Assembly: GCF_018129685.1 (NCBI RefSeq)
Contig: NZ_JAFCLG010000001.1
Coordinates: 62,001-126,000, forward strand
DNA length: 64,000 bases
Reading direction: 5' to 3'
DNA from: Bradyrhizobium manausense
GTDB taxonomy: Bacteria; Pseudomonadota; Alphaproteobacteria; Rhizobiales; Xanthobacteraceae
Position numbers and translations under genes: made by a program. Shown piece by piece: positions 55,109 through 64,000 of the stretch (position 1 is the stretch's first letter; each line of letters starts with the position of its first letter). Below the pieces are notes generated by a model, which saw nothing but the letters and a program-made list of their open reading frames with translations, was not told the origin of the DNA and searched no databases.

Positions 55109-56305
55109 ATGAACGAACAACCGGAACAGCTTCGCAATTTTACGATCAACTTTGGACCCCAGCATCCGGCGGCGCACGGCGTGTTGCGTCTGGTGCTGGA
55201 GCTTGACGGCGAAGTCGTCGCCCGCGTCGATCCGCATATCGGCCTGCTTCACCGCGGCACCGAGAAGCTGATCGAGCAGAAGACCTATCTGCAGGCGATC
55301 CCTTATTTCGACCGGCTCGACTACGTCGCGCCGATGAACCAGGAGCATGCCTTCTGCCTCGCCGCCGAAAAGCTGCTCGGCATCGAGGTGCCGCGCCGCG
55401 GCCAGCTGATCCGCGTGCTCTATTGCGAGATCGGCCGCATCTTGTCGCACCTTCTCAACGTCACCACGCAGGCGATGGACGTCGGCGCGCTGACCCCGCC
55501 GCTGTGGGGCTTCGAGGAGCGCGAAAAGCTGATGGTGTTCTACGAGCGCGCCTCGGGCAGCCGTATGCATGCAGCGTTCTTCCGCGTCGGCGGCGTGCAT
55601 CAGGACCTGCCGCAGAAGCTGGTCGACGACATCGAGGCCTGGTGCGATCCGTTCCTGAAGGTCGTGGACGATCTCGACCGCCTGCTCACCGCCAACCGCA
55701 TCTTCAAGCAGCGCAACGTCGACATCGGGGTGGTGCCGCTGAAGGAAGCCTGGGCGTGGGGCTTCTCGGGCGTGATGGTGCGAGGATCGGGCGCCGCCTG
55801 GGACCTGCGCAAATCGCAGCCTTACGAATGCTATGCCGAGATGGATTTCGACATTCCGATCGGCAAGAACGGCGACTGCTACGATCGCTACCTGATCCGC
55901 ATGGAAGAGATGCGCCAGTCCGTGCGCATCATGAAACAGTGCATCCAGAAGCTGAACGCGGCTGACGGCAAGGGCCCCGTCGTCGTCGAAGACAACAAGG
56001 TCGCACCGCCCCGTCGTGGCGAGATGAAGCGCTCGATGGAAGCGCTGATCCACCACTTCAAGCTCTACACCGAAGGCGTTCACGTGCCGGAAGGCGAGGT
56101 CTACGCTGCGGTCGAGGCGCCCAAGGGCGAGTTCGGCGTCTATCTCGTCGCTGACGGCACCAACAAGCCCTACAAGTGCAAGATCCGCGCGCCCGGCTTT
56201 GCGCATCTTCAGGCGATGGACCACATCTGCCGCGGCCATCTGCTCGCCGACGTCTCGGCCATTCTCGGCTCGCTCGACATCGTGTTCGGAGAGGTCGATC
56301 GGTGA
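55109..56305 (+). CDS. nuoD: NADH-quinone oxidoreductase subunit D
   Basis: The 398-residue 49-kDa subunit forms much of the quinone cavity. It shows [21 protein letters not shown] with the quinone-binding His, [32 protein letters not shown] and the C-terminal [11 protein letters not shown]. The Arg region methylated in mitochondria by NDUFAF7 lies in the HRGTEKL segment. Its stop shares a base with the start of an FkbM-family methyltransferase (TGATG), an unusual neighbour for nuoD. Confidence 0.97.
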   Translation: MNEQPEQLRNFTINFGPQHPAAHGVLRLVLELDGEVVARVDPHIGLLHRGTEKLIEQKTYLQAIPYFDRLDYVAPMNQEHAFCLAAEKLLGIEVPRRGQLIRVLYCEIGRILSHLLNVTTQAMDVGALTPPLWGFEEREKLMVFYERASGSRMHAAFFRVGGVHQDLPQKLVDDIEAWCDPFLKVVDDLDRLLTANRIFKQRNVDIGVVPLKEAWAWGFSGVMVRGSGAAWDLRKSQPYECYAEMDFDIPIGKNGDCYDRYLIRMEEMRQSVRIMKQCIQKLNAADGKGPVVVEDNKVAPPRRGEMKRSMEALIHHFKLYTEGVHVPEGEVYAAVEAPKGEFGVYLVADGTNKPYKCKIRAPGFAHLQAMDHICRGHLLADVSAILGSLDIVFGEVDR

Positions 56306-57282
56306 TGGCGCAGGCGCCCATCCAGTTCGACCGTGCCTCGGGGGCCCTTGAAGGGGCCAACCTGTGGGAGCGGACGGCTGCCTTGGCGCTGGTGACGGGC
56401 GCGAAGGTCTCGTCGCACTTCTCGCACATGGGCTACATTGCCTGCGCGAACCTGCTGCGCAAAACGCTCCCGGAGCGCAACATCGCGATCAGGCTCAATC
56501 CCGATGCGGTGTTCGAATTCCCTTACGGCGACGGATACTGGAGCAAGCTGCTCGACCGCTCTTATTGCTACGAAGACGAGCTCGAGCTGCTGTTCGCCGA
56601 CTCCATCGACGTCGACTACACCTTGCTCGATTGCGGCGCCAACTACGGCTACTGGTCGGTGCTGGTGTCGAGCAAGCCGTTCGGCGCACACAAGTCGATT
56701 GCGATCGAGCCGTCGGGCCAGAACTATCCGAAGCTTGCCAATAACGCCCGCGTCAACGGCAACCGCTTCGAGACCATGAAATGCGCGATCGGCGCCACCC
56801 GCGGCACCGCGCGGCTGTCCGGTACCAAGCACGAGGCCTTCAGCATCGCCGGCGACGCGTCGGCGGGTGGGGAAGAGGTGCCCGTTCTCGCGCTGGATAA
56901 TCTCATCGACGACGGCAAGATCGCCGCATCTGGCAAGTACCTGGTCAAGCTTGACGTCGAAGGCGTCGAGATCGAGGCGATCAAGGGCGGCGCGCGGCTG
57001 CTTCAGACCGACAGCGTCATCATGTGCGAGGAGCACGGCAGCGACCGCACGCATGCGGTGTCGCGCTACATCCTCGAACAGACCCCGATGAAGCTGATCG
57101 TGCTCGACCCGCGCACCAACCGGCTGGAGACCGTGACCGAGCTGTCGATCCTCGACCGCATCAAGGTCTCGACCCACGTCGGCTACAACGTTTTCGGCAC
57201 CGCAAGCGCGTTCTGGCAGGACAGGATCAATGCCCTGAATGCCAAGAATCTGAACGCCAAGACCGCGCGCCGCATGCAGTGA
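56305..57282 (+). CDS. FkbM-family methyltransferase embedded in the nuo operon
   Basis: The 325-residue protein has a SAM-binding motif I YTLLDCGANYGYWSVLV (about residues 103-119), the acidic loop SIAIEPSGQNYPKLANNARV, and the FkbM signature KLDVEGVEIEAIKGGARLL starting at residue 215. FkbM enzymes O-methylate sugars and polyketides, and some have protein or lipid targets. ATG 56305 overlaps the nuoD stop by one base, and nuoE starts ten bases after its end, so it is an integral part of the operon transcript. A role in complex I assembly or modification is tempting, but there is no direct evidence; a cargo gene is the alternative. Confidence 0.88.
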   Translation: MAQAPIQFDRASGALEGANLWERTAALALVTGAKVSSHFSHMGYIACANLLRKTLPERNIAIRLNPDAVFEFPYGDGYWSKLLDRSYCYEDELELLFADSIDVDYTLLDCGANYGYWSVLVSSKPFGAHKSIAIEPSGQNYPKLANNARVNGNRFETMKCAIGATRGTARLSGTKHEAFSIAGDASAGGEEVPVLALDNLIDDGKIAASGKYLVKLDVEGVEIEAIKGGARLLQTDSVIMCEEHGSDRTHAVSRYILEQTPMKLIVLDPRTNRLETVTELSILDRIKVSTHVGYNVFGTASAFWQDRINALNAKNLNAKTARRMQ

Positions 57283-57292
57283 GAGATAAGAT

Positions 57293-57904
57293 ATGTCCGT
57301 TCGCCGATTAGCACCGAAGGAAGTCCAGCCCGCGAGCTTCACGTTCACGGAGGAGAACCTCGCGTTCGCCAAGCAGCAGATCGCGAAATATCCGGCCGGA
57401 CGCCAGGCCTCGGCCGTCATCGCGATCCTCTGGCGCGTGCAGGAGCAGCATGAGGGCTGGGTGTCGGAGGCCGCGATCCGCGCGGTCGCCGATCTGCTCG
57501 ACATGCCCTATATCCGCGTGCTCGAGGTCGCAACCTTCTACACGATGTTCCAGCTCGCGCCGGTCGGCAAGAAGGCCCACGTCCAGGTCTGCGGCACCAC
57601 GCCGTGCCGCCTGCGCGGCGCCGAAGATCTGATCCATGTCTGCGAGAGCCGGATCCATCACGATCCCTTCCATCTGTCCAAGGACGGCAATTTCAGCTGG
57701 GAAGAGGTGGAGTGCCTGGGCGCCTGCGTGAACGCGCCGATGGTGCTGATCGGCAAGGACACCTATGAGGACCTGACCGCTGAAAGCTTCGGCAAGGTGC
57801 TCGACGGCTTTGCCTCGGGCAATCCGCCCAAGCCCGGTCCGCAGAACGGCCGCCAGTTCTCCGCGCCGATGGGCGGGCCGACCACGCTGAAGGAGACCTC
57901 CTGA
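57293..57904 (+). CDS. nuoE: NADH-quinone oxidoreductase subunit E
   Basis: The 203-residue 24-kDa subunit binds the off-path [2Fe-2S] cluster N1a. Its ligands are in [11 protein letters not shown] and [13 protein letters not shown]. The N-terminal helical part begins [20 protein letters not shown], and a Pro/Gly-rich C-terminal tail of about 35 residues is extended relative to E. coli. ATG 57293. Its stop overlaps the next start by one base (TGATG). Confidence 0.96.
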   Translation: MSVRRLAPKEVQPASFTFTEENLAFAKQQIAKYPAGRQASAVIAILWRVQEQHEGWVSEAAIRAVADLLDMPYIRVLEVATFYTMFQLAPVGKKAHVQVCGTTPCRLRGAEDLIHVCESRIHHDPFHLSKDGNFSWEEVECLGACVNAPMVLIGKDTYEDLTAESFGKVLDGFASGNPPKPGPQNGRQFSAPMGGPTTLKETS

Positions 57905-58107
57905 TGGGTCTTCCGTCCGAAGCGAACCGGGGGAGCGAAGCCGTGAAGAAAATGGGCTTCATCGCCATGCACTCCGCGCTCGCCGCCACCTTCATCTTCC
58001 TGCTCCAGCGCTTCGTGATGAACGCGACGCAGGAATCCAGTCTGCTCTGGGCGCTGACCTTCGCTGTCTGCGCCGCCGGGCTTGCCTACAAGCAAGCCAA
58101 CCGTTGA
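57904..58107 (+). CDS. Small two-helix membrane protein between nuoE and nuoF
   Basis: The 67-residue product has a short polar N-terminus and two hydrophobic helices (FIAMHSALAATFIFLLQRFV and LLWALTFAVCAAGLAYKQ). It begins on the last base of nuoE (TGATG) and ends 15 bases before nuoF, so it is almost certainly translated from the nuo message. No family is recognised. It might be an accessory subunit or assembly factor of complex I, or a hitch-hiker. In-frame ATG 57952 would shorten it by 16 residues. Confidence 0.75.
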   Translation: MGLPSEANRGSEAVKKMGFIAMHSALAATFIFLLQRFVMNATQESSLLWALTFAVCAAGLAYKQANR

Positions 58108-58122
58108 TCGGAAAGCACTGAC

Positions 58123-59448
58123 ATGCTCGAGGACAAGGACCGCATCTTCAAGAACCTCTACGGCCTCCATGATTGGGGCCTCGAGGGCGCGCGGCGCCGC
58201 GGCGCCTGGGATGGTACGAAGACCATCATCGACAAGGGCCGCGACTGGATCATCAACGAGATGAAGGCGTCGGGCCTGCGCGGCCGCGGCGGCGCCGGCT
58301 TCCCGACCGGCCTGAAATGGTCCTTCATGCCGAAGGAATCCACCGACGGCCGTCCGAGCTATCTCGTCGTCAACGCCGACGAATCCGAGCCCGGCACGTG
58401 CAAGGATCGCGAGATCATGCGGCACGATCCGCATCTCTTGATCGAGGGCTGCCTGATCGCCAGCTGCGCGATGAACGCGCACACCTGCTACATCTATGTC
58501 CGCGGCGAGTTCATCCGGGAGCGCGAGCATCTTCAGGCCGCGATCGACCAGGCCTATGACGCCAAGCTCGTCGGCAAGGACAATGTCAACGGCTGGCCGT
58601 TCGACATCTACGTCGCGCACGGCGCCGGCGCCTATATCTGCGGTGAAGAGACCGCGCTGCTCGAAAGCCTCGAAGGCAAGAAGGGCCAGCCGCGCCTGAA
58701 GCCGCCGTTTCCGGCCAATGTCGGCCTGTTCGGCTGCCCGACCACCGTCAACAACGTCGAGTCCATTGCGGTGGCTCCCGACATTCTGCGCCGCGGCGCG
58801 GCCTGGTTCGCCGGCATCGGCCGTCCGAACAATGTCGGCACCAAGCTGTTCTGCATCTCCGGTCATGTCGAGCGGCCCTGCAACGTCGAAGAAGCCATGG
58901 GCATTCCGTTCCGTGAGCTGATCGAGAAGCATTGCGGCGGCATCCGTGGCGGCTGGGACAACCTCAAGGCCGTGATCCCCGGCGGCTCGTCGGTGCGCAT
59001 GGTGCCGGCCGAGCAGATCATCGACACGCCGATGGATTTCGACAGCTTGAGCAAGCTGCGCTCGGGCCTCGGCACGGCAGCCGTGATCGTGATGGACAAG
59101 TCAACGGACCTGATCCGTTCGATCGCCCGCATCTCCTATTTCTACAAGCATGAGAGCTGCGGCCAGTGCACGCCGTGCCGCGAAGGCACGGGGTGGATGT
59201 GGCGGGTGCTCACCCGCATGGCCGAAGGTCGCGCGCATAAGCGCGAGATCGACATGCTGCTCGAGGTGACCAAGCAGGTCGAAGGCCACACCATCTGCGC
59301 GCTCGGCGACGCAGCTGCCTGGCCGATCCAGGGCCTGATCGCGCATTTCCGTCACGAGATCGAGGCGCGCATCGACCAATATTCGCACAAGGCCGACATC
59401 GACGATGCCGGTGTCCGCGATCCCGTGAACATGGTCGCGGCGGAGTAG
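58123..59448 (+). CDS. nuoF: NADH-quinone oxidoreductase subunit F
   Basis: The 441-residue 51-kDa subunit binds NADH, FMN and cluster N3. The NADH and FMN sites are in [16 protein letters not shown] and [17 protein letters not shown]3 uses Cys in [15 protein letters not shown] (about 345-357) and the later HTICALGD. It accepts hydride from NADH and passes electrons one at a time to the iron-sulfur chain. ATG 58123 follows GGAAAG. nuoG starts five bases after it ends. Confidence 0.97.
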   Translation: MLEDKDRIFKNLYGLHDWGLEGARRRGAWDGTKTIIDKGRDWIINEMKASGLRGRGGAGFPTGLKWSFMPKESTDGRPSYLVVNADESEPGTCKDREIMRHDPHLLIEGCLIASCAMNAHTCYIYVRGEFIREREHLQAAIDQAYDAKLVGKDNVNGWPFDIYVAHGAGAYICGEETALLESLEGKKGQPRLKPPFPANVGLFGCPTTVNNVESIAVAPDILRRGAAWFAGIGRPNNVGTKLFCISGHVERPCNVEEAMGIPFRELIEKHCGGIRGGWDNLKAVIPGGSSVRMVPAEQIIDTPMDFDSLSKLRSGLGTAAVIVMDKSTDLIRSIARISYFYKHESCGQCTPCREGTGWMWRVLTRMAEGRAHKREIDMLLEVTKQVEGHTICALGDAAAWPIQGLIAHFRHEIEARIDQYSHKADIDDAGVRDPVNMVAAE

Positions 59449-59453
59449 GAAGC

Positions 59454-61529
59454 ATGACCAAGCTCATCATCGACGGCAAAGAGATCGATGTCCCCGCCGA
59501 CTACACGCTGCTTCAGGCGTGCGAGGCGGCCGGCGCCGAGATTCCGCGCTTCTGCTATCACGAGCGCCTGTCGATCGCCGGCAATTGCCGGATGTGCCTC
59601 GTCGAGGTGAAGGGCGGCCCGAAGCCGGTCGCGAGCTGCGCCTGGGGTGTGCGCGATTGCCGTCCGGGTCCCAAGGGCGAGCCGCCGGAAATCTCCACGC
59701 GTTCGCCGATGGTGAAGAAGGCACGCGAAGGCGTGATGGAATTCCTTCTCATCAACCATCCGCTGGACTGCCCGATCTGCGACCAGGGCGGCGAGTGCGA
59801 CCTGCAGGACCAGGCGATGGGCTATGGTGTCGACACCAGCCGCTTCGCCGAGAACAAGCGCGCGGTCGAGGACAAGTATCTCGGCGCGCTGGTCAAGACC
59901 TCGATGAACCGCTGCATCCAGTGCACGCGCTGCGTCCGCTTCTCGGCGGAAGTCGCCGGCGCGCCCGAAATGGGCGCGACTGGCCGCGGCGAGGACATGG
60001 AGATCACGACCTATCTCCAGCACGCGCTGACCTCGGAGCTGCAGGGCAACCTCGTCGACATCTGCCCGGTCGGTGCGCTGACCTCGAAGCCCTATGCTTT
60101 CGCCGCGCGTCCGTGGGAGCTCGGCAAGACCCAGTCGATCGACGTCATGGACGGCGTCGGATCGGCGATCCGCGTCGACACCCGCGGCCGTGAGGTGATG
60201 CGCGTGCTGCCGCGCATCAACGAGGCCGTGAACGAGGAGTGGATCTCCGACAAGACCCGCCACATCGTCGACGGCCTGCGCACCCAGCGCCTCGACCGGC
60301 CCTATATCCGTGAAGCCGGCAAGCTGCGCGCGGCGAGCTGGCAGGAAGCCTTTGCGGCGATCGCGGCGAAAGCGGCCCGCACCGACGGCAAGCGCATCGG
60401 CGCGATCGCGGGCGATCTTGCCGGCGTCGAAGAGATGTTCGCGGTGAAGGATCTGCTGGCCAAATTCGGCTCGGCCAATCTGGCCGTGCAGGGCGGCGAT
60501 GCCTTCGATCCCGCGCTCGGTCGCGGCTCCTACATCCTCAATTCGACGCTCGCTGGCGTGGAGCAGGCGGATGCCCTGCTCATCATCGGCGCCAATCCGC
60601 GGAAGGAGGCGGCCGTGTTCAACGCCCGCATCCGCAAGCGCTGGCGTGCCGGCGGCTTCAAGGTCGGCGTGATCGGCGCCAAGGCCGATCTGACCTACGA
60701 TTGCGATCACCTCGGCGCGGGCACCGAGACGCTCGGCGAGCTCGCGGCCGGCAAGCACTCCTTCATGGACGTGCTGAAGAACGCCAAGAATCCGATCATC
60801 CTGGTCGGCGCGGGCGCAACCTCGCGCCACGACGGCGCCGCGATCCTCGCGGCCGCCGCCAAGCTCGCGCTCGACGTCGGTGCCGTGAAGGACGGCTGGA
60901 ACGGCTTCGGCGTGCTGCACGAGACCGCCTCGCGCGTCGGTGCGCTCGACATCGGCTTCGCGGCCGGTGAGGGCGGGCTGAATGCGGCGCAGATGACGAC
61001 GTTCGGAACGCTGGACCTCTTGTTCCTGCTCGGCGCCGACGAAATCAAGGCGCCTGATGGCACCTTCGTCGTCTATATCGGCACCCATGGCGACCGCGGC
61101 GCGCATCGCGCCGACGTGATCCTGCCGGCGGCCGCCTACACCGAGAAGTCCGCGATCTACGTCAACACCGAAGGCCGGGTGCAGATGACCGGTCGTGCCG
61201 CATTCCCGCCGGGCGAAGCCCGTGAGGACTGGGCGATCATTCGTGCGCTCTCCGAAGCGCTCGGCAAGAAGCTCGGCTACGATTCGCTTGCCGCGCTGCG
61301 CCAGGCGATCTTCAAGGCCGTGCCGCATCTGATCCGTCTCGACCAGATCGAGGCCGGCTCCGCCGACCAGATCAAGAAGCTGGCGGGGAAGGGCGGCTCG
61401 CCCGAGAAGGCGCCGTTCAAGGCTGCTGTCGACGACTTCTATTTGACCAACCCGATCGCGCGGGCGTCCGCCGTGATGGCGGAATGCTCGCGGCTTGCCT
61501 CCGGGCAGATGCTGACGGCAGCGGAGTGA
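59454..61529 (+). CDS. nuoG: NADH-quinone oxidoreductase subunit G
   Basis: The 691-residue 75-kDa subunit has an N-terminal [2Fe-2S] domain (Cys34, 45, 48, 62), the His-Cys [4Fe-4S] motif [17 protein letters not shown] (His102, Cys106, 109, 115), a second [4Fe-4S] set (Cys154, 157, 160 in NRCIQCTRC, plus the Cys in [10 protein letters not shown]) and a long molybdopterin-oxidoreductase-like C-terminal domain that no longer binds molybdenum. It carries electrons from NuoF towards NuoI. The length is typical for alphaproteobacteria. ATG 59454 follows GGAAGC. Confidence 0.97.
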   Translation: MTKLIIDGKEIDVPADYTLLQACEAAGAEIPRFCYHERLSIAGNCRMCLVEVKGGPKPVASCAWGVRDCRPGPKGEPPEISTRSPMVKKAREGVMEFLLINHPLDCPICDQGGECDLQDQAMGYGVDTSRFAENKRAVEDKYLGALVKTSMNRCIQCTRCVRFSAEVAGAPEMGATGRGEDMEITTYLQHALTSELQGNLVDICPVGALTSKPYAFAARPWELGKTQSIDVMDGVGSAIRVDTRGREVMRVLPRINEAVNEEWISDKTRHIVDGLRTQRLDRPYIREAGKLRAASWQEAFAAIAAKAARTDGKRIGAIAGDLAGVEEMFAVKDLLAKFGSANLAVQGGDAFDPALGRGSYILNSTLAGVEQADALLIIGANPRKEAAVFNARIRKRWRAGGFKVGVIGAKADLTYDCDHLGAGTETLGELAAGKHSFMDVLKNAKNPIILVGAGATSRHDGAAILAAAAKLALDVGAVKDGWNGFGVLHETASRVGALDIGFAAGEGGLNAAQMTTFGTLDLLFLLGADEIKAPDGTFVVYIGTHGDRGAHRADVILPAAAYTEKSAIYVNTEGRVQMTGRAAFPPGEAREDWAIIRALSEALGKKLGYDSLAALRQAIFKAVPHLIRLDQIEAGSADQIKKLAGKGGSPEKAPFKAAVDDFYLTNPIARASAVMAECSRLASGQMLTAAE

Positions 61530-61534
61530 GCGAG

Positions 61535-62602
61535 ATGGAATTCTTCGCAAGCGCATTCTGGACCGGTTTCCTCTGGCCGCTGATCATCATGATCGCGGAG
61601 AGCGTGCTGGTGCTGGTCGTCCTGCTGGTCGCGATCGCCTACATCCTGCTGGCCGACCGCAAGATCTGGGCGGCGGTGCAGATCCGCCGCGGCCCGAACG
61701 TGGTCGGGCCCTGGGGGCTGTTTCAGTCCTTCGCCGACCTCTTGAAGTTCGTGCTGAAGGAGCCGATCATTCCGGCCGGTGCCAACAAGGGGGTGTTTCT
61801 CCTTGCTCCCCTGGTCTCATGCGTGCTCGCGCTCGCGGCCTGGGCGGTGATCCCGACCAATCTCGGCTGGGTGATCTCCGACATCAATGTCGGCATCCTC
61901 TTCATCTTCGCGATCTCGTCGCTGTCGATCTACGGCATCATCATGGCCGGCTGGTCGTCGAACTCGAAATACCCGTTCCTGGCGGCGCTGCGCTCGGCCG
62001 CGCAGATGGTCTCCTACGAAGTCTCGATCGGCTTCGTCATCATCACGGTGCTGCTCTGCGCCGGCACGCTGAACCTCTCGGCCGTGGTCGAGGCCCAGCA
62101 CGTCCGGGGCCTTGCCAGCCTGATCGGGCTGCCGCAGCTCACCATCCTGAACTGGTACGTCTGGCCGCTGTTCCCGATGTTCGTGGTGTTCTACGTCTCG
62201 GCGCTGGCGGAAACCAACCGTCCGCCCTTCGACCTCGTCGAGGCGGAATCCGAGCTCGTCGCAGGCTTCATGGTCGAGTACGGCTCGACGCCGTATTTGC
62301 TGTTCATGCTCGGCGAATACGTCGCGATCGTCACGATGTGCGCTATGGCGACCATCCTGTTTCTCGGAGGCTGGCTGCCGCCGGTGGACCTGCCGCCCTT
62401 CAACTGGGTGCCGGGGATCATCTGGTTCTCGCTCAAAGTGTTCTTCATGTTCTTCCTGTTCGCGATGGCAAAGGCGATCGTGCCGCGCTACCGCTACGAC
62501 CAATTGATGCGCCTCGGCTGGAAGGTGTTCCTGCCGCTGTCGCTGGCGATGGTGGTCGTGGTGGCCGGCGTGCTGCAATTCGCCGGCATCGCGCCGAAGT
62601 GA
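61535..62602 (+). CDS. nuoH: NADH-quinone oxidoreductase subunit H
   Basis: The 355-residue, eight-helix subunit links the quinone site to the proton-pumping arm. Conserved loops are [40 protein letters not shown] (acidic E-channel residues) and [22 protein letters not shown] 61535 is preferred; an in-frame GTG at 61526 overlapping the nuoG stop is possible but less family-like. Confidence 0.97.
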   Translation: MEFFASAFWTGFLWPLIIMIAESVLVLVVLLVAIAYILLADRKIWAAVQIRRGPNVVGPWGLFQSFADLLKFVLKEPIIPAGANKGVFLLAPLVSCVLALAAWAVIPTNLGWVISDINVGILFIFAISSLSIYGIIMAGWSSNSKYPFLAALRSAAQMVSYEVSIGFVIITVLLCAGTLNLSAVVEAQHVRGLASLIGLPQLTILNWYVWPLFPMFVVFYVSALAETNRPPFDLVEAESELVAGFMVEYGSTPYLLFMLGEYVAIVTMCAMATILFLGGWLPPVDLPPFNWVPGIIWFSLKVFFMFFLFAMAKAIVPRYRYDQLMRLGWKVFLPLSLAMVVVVAGVLQFAGIAPK

Positions 62603-62610
62603 GGGCTGTC

Positions 62611-63105
62611 ATGGGTATCAACATCAACGCCACTGCACGCTCGCTTCTGCTGTCGGAATTCGTTTCGGCGTTCTTCCTCGCCATGCGCTATTTCTTCCAG
62701 CCGAAGCCGACGCTGAACTATCCGTTCGAGAAGGGCCCGATCTCGCCGCGCTTCCGCGGGGAGCATGCGCTGCGCCGCTATCCCAACGGCGAAGAGCGCT
62801 GCATCGCCTGCAAGCTGTGCGAGGCGATCTGCCCGGCGCAGGCCATCACCATCGAGGCCGGCCCGCGCCGCAACGACGGCACCCGCCGCACCGTGCGCTA
62901 CGACATCGACATGGTGAAGTGCATCTATTGCGGCCTCTGCCAGGAGGCCTGTCCGGTCGATGCCATCGTCGAAGGTCCGAACTTCGAGTTCGCGACCGAG
63001 ACCCGCGAGGAACTGTTCTATGACAAGGCCAAGCTGCTCGCCAACGGCGACCGCTGGGAACGCGAGATCGCCAAGGCGATCGAGCTCGATGCGCCGTACC
63101 GGTGA
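62611..63105 (+). CDS. nuoI: NADH-quinone oxidoreductase subunit I
   Basis: The 164-residue ferredoxin-like subunit binds clusters N6a and N6b through [14 protein letters not shown] and [14 protein letters not shown]. An N-terminal amphipathic helix ([19 protein letters not shown]) attaches it to the membrane arm. ATG 62611 starts just after nuoH; the longer upstream frame is antisense or frame noise in nuoH. Confidence 0.97.
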   Translation: MGININATARSLLLSEFVSAFFLAMRYFFQPKPTLNYPFEKGPISPRFRGEHALRRYPNGEERCIACKLCEAICPAQAITIEAGPRRNDGTRRTVRYDIDMVKCIYCGLCQEACPVDAIVEGPNFEFATETREELFYDKAKLLANGDRWEREIAKAIELDAPYR

Positions 63106-63114
63106 GATGAGAAC

Positions 63115-63753
63115 ATGATCCTTCCCGCGCTGTTCTTCTATCTCTTCGCCGGCGTCTGCGTCGCCTCGGCGGTGATGGTGATTGTCTCGCGCAATCCCGT
63201 GCACTCCGTGCTGTACCTGATCCTGGCCTTCGTCAACGCCTCGGGCCTGTTCGTGCTGATGGGCGCCGAATTCCTCGGGATGATGCTGATCGTCGTCTAT
63301 GTCGGCGCGGTCGCGGTGCTGTTCCTGTTCGTCATCATGATGCTCGACGTCGACTTCCTCGAGCTGCGCGAAGGCTTCATCCAGTACCTGCCGGTGGGTG
63401 TCGTGATCGGCGGCATCTTTTTGTTCGAGCTGCTGCTCACCGTCGGCGCCTGGGTCATCAACCCCGGCGTCAGCAAGACGATTACGGCGCCGATCCCGAC
63501 CAACGTCTCGAACACCGAGGCGCTCGGTCTCGTGCTCTACACGAAGTACATCCACTACTTCCAGCTCTCGGGCATGGTGCTGCTGGTCGCCATGATCGGC
63601 GCCATCGTGCTGACGCTGCGCCACAAGGCGAGCGTCAAGCGGCAGGACATCAACGTTCAGAACGCTCGCACGCCCGAGATGGCGATGGCGATGCGAAAGG
63701 TCGCGCCGGGGCAGGGGCTCCAGGATGCGGATGCTGCGGAGTGGGTGAAATGA
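63115..63753 (+). CDS. nuoJ: NADH-quinone oxidoreductase subunit J
   Basis: The 212-residue, five-helix membrane subunit has the typical start [20 protein letters not shown], the helix-3 [21 protein letters not shown] whose bulge rotates during turnover, and [21 protein letters not shown] 63115. It overlaps nuoK by four bases (ATGA). Confidence 0.96.
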   Translation: MILPALFFYLFAGVCVASAVMVIVSRNPVHSVLYLILAFVNASGLFVLMGAEFLGMMLIVVYVGAVAVLFLFVIMMLDVDFLELREGFIQYLPVGVVIGGIFLFELLLTVGAWVINPGVSKTITAPIPTNVSNTEALGLVLYTKYIHYFQLSGMVLLVAMIGAIVLTLRHKASVKRQDINVQNARTPEMAMAMRKVAPGQGLQDADAAEWVK

Positions 63754-64000
63754 CGATCGGGCTCGGACATTACCTGGCGGTCGGCGCGATCCTGTTCACG
63801 CTCGGGATCCTCGGCATCTTCCTGAACCGCAAGAACATCATCGTCATCCTGATGTCGATCGAGCTGATCCTGCTCTCGGTCAACATCAACTTGGTGGCAT
63901 TCTCGACCTTCCTCGGCGACATCGTCGGTCAGGTCTTCGCGCTGCTGGTGTTGACCGTTGCGGCCGCTGAAGCTGCGATCGGTCTTGCCATCCTGGTGGT
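63750..64000 (+). CDS. nuoK: NADH-quinone oxidoreductase subunit K (3' end cut by window)
   Basis: The first 83 residues of a roughly 100-residue, three-helix antiporter-like subunit are visible. [19 protein letters not shown] is helix 1, followed by [19 protein letters not shown] with the conserved Glu of the proton path and [18 protein letters not shown] with the second Glu. ATG 63750 overlaps the nuoJ stop. The rest of nuo (L, M, N) must lie beyond the window. Confidence 0.95.
   Translation, partial: MTIGLGHYLAVGAILFTLGILGIFLNRKNIIVILMSIELILLSVNINLVAFSTFLGDIVGQVFALLVLTVAAAEAAIGLAILV

Noticed and set aside
59352..61556. 734-codon minus-strand open frame
   Set aside because: It lies antisense to nuoG and exists because of strong GC bias at third positions; composition is His/Arg/Ala-rich without motifs.

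Overview
The window is GC-rich chromosomal DNA of an alphaproteobacterium, most likely Bradyrhizobium or a close Nitrobacteraceae relative. I infer this from the tig-clpP-clpX-lon block, the alphaproteobacterial nuo gene order, the glnB-glnA pair, the rplM-rpsI pair, DUF2842 next to ctaA, and several degenerate intergenic palindromes of the kind common in that genus. No phage, plasmid, transposase or CRISPR is visible. Most genes are housekeeping or general metabolism, with a surface-polysaccharide locus and a few small accessory patches.

Layout. 1-5.1 kb: the end of an acetamidase/formamidase, a YdcF-like membrane protein, a DUF169 protein and two tandem saccharopine-dehydrogenase-like (trans-acting enoyl reductase type) paralogues. 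5.2-14.2 kb: an exopolysaccharide locus with a Wzy/ligase-like polymerase, an initiating sugar-phosphate transferase, a GT4 glycosyltransferase, a Wzc/GumC-like protein whose kinase domain looks dead, a CelD-type acetyltransferase and a NodB-fold protein that has lost its metal ligands. 14.2-20.7 kb: DUF2842, ctaA, a small secreted protein, metY, a CoA-binding protein coupled to an ECHDC3-like crotonase, a thioesterase, then rplM-rpsI. 20.8-25.9 kb: a diguanylate cyclase, small proteins, an AI-2E family permease, a PuuD-like amidotransferase and a hydrolase lying between two copies of a 92-bp direct repeat. 25.9-31.5 kb: glnA and glnB, nnr (NAD(P)HX repair), a GNAT enzyme and a copper-less multicopper-oxidase-like protein.

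31.6-38.7 kb: tRNA-Leu, then the protein quality-control block tig, clpP, clpX, lon. 38.7-45.8 kb: a mosaic with a GFA protein, tRNA-Val, a methyltransferase, a CDF metal exporter preceded by the 3' remnant of a CzcA-type pump, a GT2/YdjC pair, pepT, an HU protein and tRNA-Asp. 46-53 kb: a TPR/OGT-like protein, a tiny membrane protein, an alpha/beta hydrolase, and a Rieske oxygenase with an MFS transporter divergent from a MarR regulator. 53.5-64 kb: the respiratory complex I operon nuoA to nuoK (cut by the window end), into which an FkbM-family methyltransferase (between nuoD and nuoE) and a 67-residue membrane protein (between nuoE and nuoF) are translationally coupled.

The most interesting points are the two extra genes in the nuo operon, the cluster of catalytically degraded enzymes in the polysaccharide locus, the hydrolase flanked by direct repeats, and two independent 19-bp tandem duplications that each cover a stop codon. 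None is proven to be a new system; all statements rest on reading the sequence and on family knowledge, with no database search.
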